DNA of 10,127 nt from an uncultured Campylobacter sp. (GTDB lineage: Bacteria; Campylobacterota; Campylobacteria; Campylobacterales; Campylobacteraceae): the NCBI GenBank assembly GCA_938046705.1, contig CALIWP010000403.1, positions 1-10,127 of the forward strand. The letters are read 5' to 3'. Every line of letters starts with the position of its first letter. Position 1 is the first letter of the stretch. Below the pieces are notes generated by a model. The model was not told the DNA's origin and searched no databases. It worked only from the letters and a program-made list of their open reading frames with translations. Shown piece by piece: positions 6,978 through 10,127 of this stretch. The position numbers were made by a program, and so were the translations under genes.

Positions 6978-7083
6978 GTAGCTTGAGATGGAGACTAGGC
7001 GGTTTTTTGCGAGGCGAGGGCGCGTATATATGATACGTAACCGAAGCTGAGGAAAAAACCAACGAAGTATACGCTCAAGATAC
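6978..7083 (+). repeat. Nested inverted repeat in the flgG leader
   Basis: The outer arms GTAGCTTGAG (6978-6987) and CTCAAGATAC (7074-7083) pair with one mismatch. The middle arms GGTTTTTT (7001-7008) and AAAAAACC (7053-7060) pair perfectly. The inner hairpin CGTAT-ATATG-ATACG lies at 7023-7037. The arms are in correct nested order and end 13 bases before the flgG ribosome site, so the RNA could influence translation. The segments between the arms do not pair well. Confidence 0.45.
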
Positions 7084-7110
7084 AACGCGCTAAGAAAGGA
7101 AAACACGAAA

Positions 7111-7899
7111 ATGATGAGGTCTATTTATTCTGCCGCCACCGGCATGATCGCCCAACAAACCCAGATCGACGTTACGTCGCACAACATCGCAAACGTAAAC
7201 ACTATCGGCTACAAGAAAAACCGCGCCGAATTTGCCGATCTGATGTATCAGGTCATGGAGTATGCTGGCACGGCAACCAGCGCCACGACGAAAAGCCCGA
7301 CGGGTATCGAGGTGGGTCTGGGCGCGCGTCCGACGGCGATAACGAAGATATTTTCGCAAGGCTATTTTAAAGAAACGAGTAACAACCTAGATATGGTTAT
7401 CGCTGGTAACGGCTTTTTCCAGGTGCAGCTTCCCGACGGTACGACGGCGTATACTAGAAACGGCGCCTTTAAGCTAGATAGCGAGGGCACGATCGTAAAC
7501 TCCGACGGATACGTGCTCCAGCCGCAGATGACCATCCCTGCTGATGCCACGCAGGTTTCAGTCGGCACCGACGGCACCGTCTCAGTACTTCAGCCTGGCA
7601 ACACCGAGATGACGCAGGTAGGCCGTATCGAGCTAGCAAATTTTATCAACCCGGCAGGCCTACACTCTATGGGCGATAACCTATATCTGCCGACTGGCTC
7701 TAGCGGCGAGGTCGTAGTCGGTACGGCGGGTCTTGACGGTCTGGGTACGATCAGACAGGGGTTTGTCGAGATGAGTAACGTTCAGCTGGTTGAGGAGATG
7801 ACCGATCTCATCACGGGTCAGCGTGCGTACGAAGCCAACTCAAAGGCGATCACGACGAGCGACGATATGCTCTCTATAGTAAATAGCCTAAAGAGATAG
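7111..7899 (+). CDS. flgG: Flagellar basal-body distal rod protein FlgG
   Basis: FlgG forms the distal rod that passes through the periplasm to the L and P rings. It has 262 residues, matching the E. coli protein length of about 260. The N-terminal rod signature is SHNIANVNTIGYKK (23-36). The middle domain reads NNLDMVIAGNGFFQVQLPDG and AYTRNGAFKLD. The C-terminus has SNVQLVEEMTDLITGQRAYEANSKAI (about 223-248). The start at 7111 (MM) has AGGA 10 bases upstream. Sequence phrases match Campylobacter FlgG closely. It follows flgG2 after a long regulatory gap rather than in tight tandem, and is ended by a strong terminator, so it is probably transcribed mostly on its own. Confidence 0.97.
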   Translation: MMRSIYSAATGMIAQQTQIDVTSHNIANVNTIGYKKNRAEFADLMYQVMEYAGTATSATTKSPTGIEVGLGARPTAITKIFSQGYFKETSNNLDMVIAGNGFFQVQLPDGTTAYTRNGAFKLDSEGTIVNSDGYVLQPQMTIPADATQVSVGTDGTVSVLQPGNTEMTQVGRIELANFINPAGLHSMGDNLYLPTGSSGEVVVGTAGLDGLGTIRQGFVEMSNVQLVEEMTDLITGQRAYEANSKAITTSDDMLSIVNSLKR

Positions 7900-7918
7900 C
7901 CTAAAATAGGCTAAATTT

Positions 7919-7973
7919 GAGCCGCCTAGTCCGAGATTTGCTTTGCAAATTTTACGGAACTGGCGGCTTTTTT
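7919..7973 (+). terminator. Intrinsic terminator of flgG
   Basis: A long stem with arms AGCCGCC (7920-7926) and GGCGGCT (7962-7968), a partly paired middle (AGTCCG facing CGGAACT) and an inner hairpin ATTTGC-TTT-GCAAAT is followed directly by TTTTTT. It starts 20 bases after the flgG stop. It is a textbook Rho-independent terminator. Confidence 0.9.
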
Positions 7974-8017
7974 GTTAAATTTGAGTTAAATTTAGGCGCT
8001 TTTTGTTGCATTTTGGC

Positions 8018-8469
8018 TTACCAGCCTTGCTCGTTTAGTATTTTGTACGTGTCGCAACCGCTTTGATCCCCTAAGTCGCAAGCTTTACCAAAGTATTCTT
8101 TTGCTATCTTATTATCTTGCCTTATACCATGCCCACTAGAATGTAGATTTCCAAGGTCAATACAACTAATACTATCTTTCATGTCACATGCTTTAGTATA
8201 TAGTTCTATGGCTTTTTTATAGTTTTGTCTTACGCCTTTCCCCTCTTTATATAAATCGCCAAGAGCTCCGCAGCTTAAGTTGTATCCTAAATTGCAGGCT
8301 TTAGAGTATAATAGTCTTGTGTTACACCCCTTCCGTTGGCATATAAAACACCAAGATAGCCACAGCCGGTAACAATTCCAGTATCGCATCTGTTTTTCAA
8401 TGCTTGTATATCCTCGCCCGCTCCAAACAAAACCGCCGCGCATGTTACCGCTATGACTACTTTTTTCAT
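8018..8469 (-). pseudogene. Secreted Hcp-like Sel1-repeat protein, frameshifted
   Basis: Two overlapping frames together make one protein of the Helicobacter cysteine-rich (Hcp) type: a periplasmic or secreted solenoid of 36-residue Sel1-like repeats, each with a Cx7C disulfide pair. The first frame (8469 to 8287) has a signal peptide MKKVVIAVTCAAVLFGAG and repeat 1 (CDTGIVTGC, GRGVTQDY). The second frame then gives LYSKACNLGYNLSC, KACDMKDSISC and KACDLGDQSGC and stops at 8018. Compared with the 36-residue period, about 16 bases are missing near 8313-8317, just after TQDY, where KKAIE-like residues are expected. That is not a multiple of three, so the frame is lost. The start has GGAG 7 bases upstream. 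Its role is unknown. Confidence 0.8.
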
Positions 8470-8498
8470 AAATTTACTCCTATAAAAAGATTAGAGCT

Positions 8499-8506
8499 AT
8501 TTTATA
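8499..8506 (-). promoter_or_regulatory. Candidate -10 box of the Sel1-repeat gene
   Basis: The minus strand reads TATAAAAT about 30 bases before the ATG at 8469, in AT-rich DNA. It matches a -10 region loosely. No -35 is evident. Confidence 0.35.
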
Positions 8507-8635
8507 AAATTTAGGATTAAAAGGCGGGTAATTTTATATTAAGCGCTAAATTTGATCGGGTTAAATTTACCTACAGCGTGTTGGCTCAAATTTGCTCAAA
8601 TCGCCGCCTTTATCCAAATTTTTTAAAATTTTAGC

Positions 8636-8641
8636 TATCAT
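8636..8641 (+). promoter_or_regulatory. Candidate -10 box of azlCD
   Basis: TATCAT (one mismatch to TATAAT) follows a T/A-rich stretch and lies 23 bases before the azlC TTG start. The spacing would give a short leader containing the AAGGA site. Confidence 0.3.
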
Positions 8642-8664
8642 CGCGCTTTTATTAAGGAAAATTT

Positions 8665-9327
8665 TTGCATTTTAGTTACGTTTTTAAGCTTAGCATTCCC
8701 ATTTTTATGGGCTATTTTCCCCTCGGCGTCGCCTTTGGGATACTGGCTAAAAGCATGGGCGTTAGCGCATTTATCGCCATCGCTCTTAGCACGCTAGCAT
8801 ACGGCGGCGCGGCGCAGTTTATGATGCTCTCGCTTTTTAGCGCTGGCACGAGCTATGTTGAGGTTTTTATCGTGAGCTATCTTGTAAATTTGCGCCATAC
8901 TTTTTATGGAATTTCACTTTTAAAAGAGTATAGTGGGGTCAAATTTAGGCTTTTAAACATCGCTTTGCTAACAGATGAGACCTTTGCGATATTTAAAAAT
9001 TTAAAGCTAAAAGAGGCGAGTGATCGAAGCTTTGTCTTTACCTGGCTAAATATCCTTTCTTGGTCTTACTGGGCGGCTGGGACTCTGCTTGGAGCGATAC
9101 TTGGCGATTTTATAAAGGCCGATACAAAAGGGCTTGAGTTTAGCTTAACGGCACTTTTTATAGTTATTGTGATTGAAATGTTTAAAAATGATAAAAACTA
9201 CCGCGTGCTCTTTGCGGCGGTCTTTTTTGGCGTGCTTGGAGTGAGCCTATTTCTAGCTAAATTTGTGCTTGTTGGCTCAATGGCACTTTGTTTTGTATTT
9301 TTGCTTTTGTTTAAGGATAAAATTTGA
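8665..9327 (+). CDS. azlC: AzlC family branched-chain amino acid exporter, large subunit
   Basis: Inner-membrane large subunit of the AzlCD exporter, a family linked to export of branched-chain amino acids and their analogues. It has 220 residues with several membrane spans. The family features are FMGYFPLGVAFGILA (14-28), YGGAAQFMML (46-55) and NLRHTFYG (75-82). The start is a TTG at 8665. AAGGA (8654-8658) sits 6 bases upstream, and no ATG or GTG is available near the conserved N-terminus. It shares a TTGA overlap with azlD, so the two are made together. It is richer in A/T than the genes at the left of the window. The substrate is known for the family but not testable from sequence. Confidence 0.92.
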   Translation: MHFSYVFKLSIPIFMGYFPLGVAFGILAKSMGVSAFIAIALSTLAYGGAAQFMMLSLFSAGTSYVEVFIVSYLVNLRHTFYGISLLKEYSGVKFRLLNIALLTDETFAIFKNLKLKEASDRSFVFTWLNILSWSYWAAGTLLGAILGDFIKADTKGLEFSLTALFIVIVIEMFKNDKNYRVLFAAVFFGVLGVSLFLAKFVLVGSMALCFVFLLLFKDKI

Positions 9328-9659
9328 TAAGTGTAAGCTCAAGCGAGATGGTGCTTTTTGTGGCGGTGCTTTTAAGTGCTCTAGCTGCTTTTATAACGAG
9401 AGCGACGCCGTTTTATGCTCTTAAAAACCATAAGTCAAACCCTTATTTAGACGCCATTGAGAAGCATATGGGTATGATGATAATGGTCGTTTTGGTCTGC
9501 TATGGCTTAAAAGATACAAAATTTAGCGAGTATCCATACGGCTTAAGCGAGATAGTGGCGGTTTTTACGGCTGTTTTGGTGCATTTGAAATTCAAAAACG
9601 CCCTTCTTAGCATAGTTATTTCAACCGGAATTTATATGTTTTTGATAAGAATTTTTTAA
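9324..9659 (+). CDS. azlD: AzlD family branched-chain amino acid exporter, small subunit
   Basis: Small partner subunit of the exporter, 111 residues with four likely membrane spans (about 9-27, 47-62, 75-90, 94-110). The family phrase FITRATPFYALK lies at 23-34 and is followed by YLDAIEKHMGMMIMVVLVCYGL. Translation starts at a TTG that overlaps the azlC TGA (TTGA), with AAGGAT (9313-9318) 5 bases upstream. The length is typical for AzlD. No clear terminator follows before the asparaginase promoter. Confidence 0.9.
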   Translation: MISVSSSEMVLFVAVLLSALAAFITRATPFYALKNHKSNPYLDAIEKHMGMMIMVVLVCYGLKDTKFSEYPYGLSEIVAVFTAVLVHLKFKNALLSIVISTGIYMFLIRIF

Positions 9660-9706
9660 ATAAACATAAAATTTAGAAGTTAATAATTTTTTTAAATAAA
9701 TGGCAT

Positions 9707-9712
9707 TATAAT
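9707..9712 (+). promoter_or_regulatory. -10 box of the asparaginase gene
   Basis: TATAAT, a perfect match, follows a T-rich stretch (about 9687-9693). It lies 32 bases before the ATG. Transcription would begin near 9719, inside the inverted repeat described separately. Confidence 0.7.
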
Positions 9713-9714
9713 GA

Positions 9715-10127
<413 letters not shown>

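Larger units (their letters stand above)
6542..7110 (+). other. 569-base gap between flgG2 and flgG, regulatory and structured
   Basis: No convincing gene is present. Going right, the gap holds the nested repeat after flgG2, an AT-rich featureless stretch (about 6661-6775), sigma-54 promoter B, the leader block shared with flgG2, a second sigma-54 promoter, a second nested repeat (6978-7083) and the flgG ribosome site AGGA (7097-7100). A 34-codon frame (6929-7033) has no ribosome site and overlaps the repeat, so I do not call it a gene. The flgG transcript from promoter B would carry an unusually long leader of about 300 bases. Confidence 0.65.

Noticed and set aside
6929..7033. 34-codon open frame (MVKSDEPFIRYIK...) in the flgG leader
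   Set aside because: It has no ribosome site, begins at the end of a sigma-54 promoter element before the expected transcription start, and overlaps an inverted repeat. It is more likely chance.
7090..7577. Minus-strand open frames opposite flgG
   Set aside because: They are shadows of flgG with no ribosome site or recognisable domain.

Overview
The window looks like a chromosomal segment of a Campylobacter-type epsilonproteobacterium. Four things point there: a primary sigma factor with a long acidic insert, two tandem flagellar rod genes each behind sigma-54 promoters, T-rich promoters whose only clear element is TATAAT, and a Cx7C Sel1-repeat (Hcp-like) secreted protein. The base composition is moderate (roughly 55% GC at the left, about 40% at the right, judged by eye), which fits the C. 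showae / rectus / curvus part of the genus better than C. jejuni. The species is an inference.

Positions 1-2504 (minus strand) hold a three-gene ABC importer of the iron-siderophore/cobalamin class: a periplasmic binding protein, a FecCD permease and an ATPase that runs off the left edge. Two of the three genes are broken as sequenced. The binding protein has an in-frame amber codon 47 codons before its natural end, and the ATPase has a one-base frameshift shortly after the Walker A motif. The permease between them is intact.

Positions 2730-5391 (minus strand) hold a multi-span membrane protein of unknown function and rpoD, the housekeeping sigma factor. rpoD has its own -10 box and a palindrome at its stop codon. 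The membrane protein probably starts upstream of its first ATG, where an ATA codon sits behind a ribosome-binding-like sequence.

Positions 5434-7973 (plus strand) hold flagellar distal/proximal rod genes: an flgF-like gene (called flgG2 in C. jejuni) and flgG. Each has its own sigma-54 promoter with exact GG-N10-GC spacing. The two promoters are followed by a nearly identical 45-base leader block with a short hairpin, and flgG has a further sigma-54 promoter. The 569-base gap between the genes also holds two nested inverted repeats. A strong intrinsic terminator closes flgG.

Positions 8018-8469 (minus strand) hold a Hcp-like Sel1-repeat gene broken by an apparent 16-base deletion. Positions 8665-9659 (plus strand) hold an azlCD branched-chain amino acid exporter pair that uses two TTG starts. 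From 9745 to the right edge is the start of a secreted type II L-asparaginase behind a TATAAT box and an inverted repeat.

The most interesting signals are the duplicated sigma-54/leader module with its structured untranslated regions, and the cluster of lesions in otherwise recognisable genes (three firm, one possible), which is either real gene decay or assembly error. I saw no CRISPR array, tRNA, rRNA or insertion sequence.
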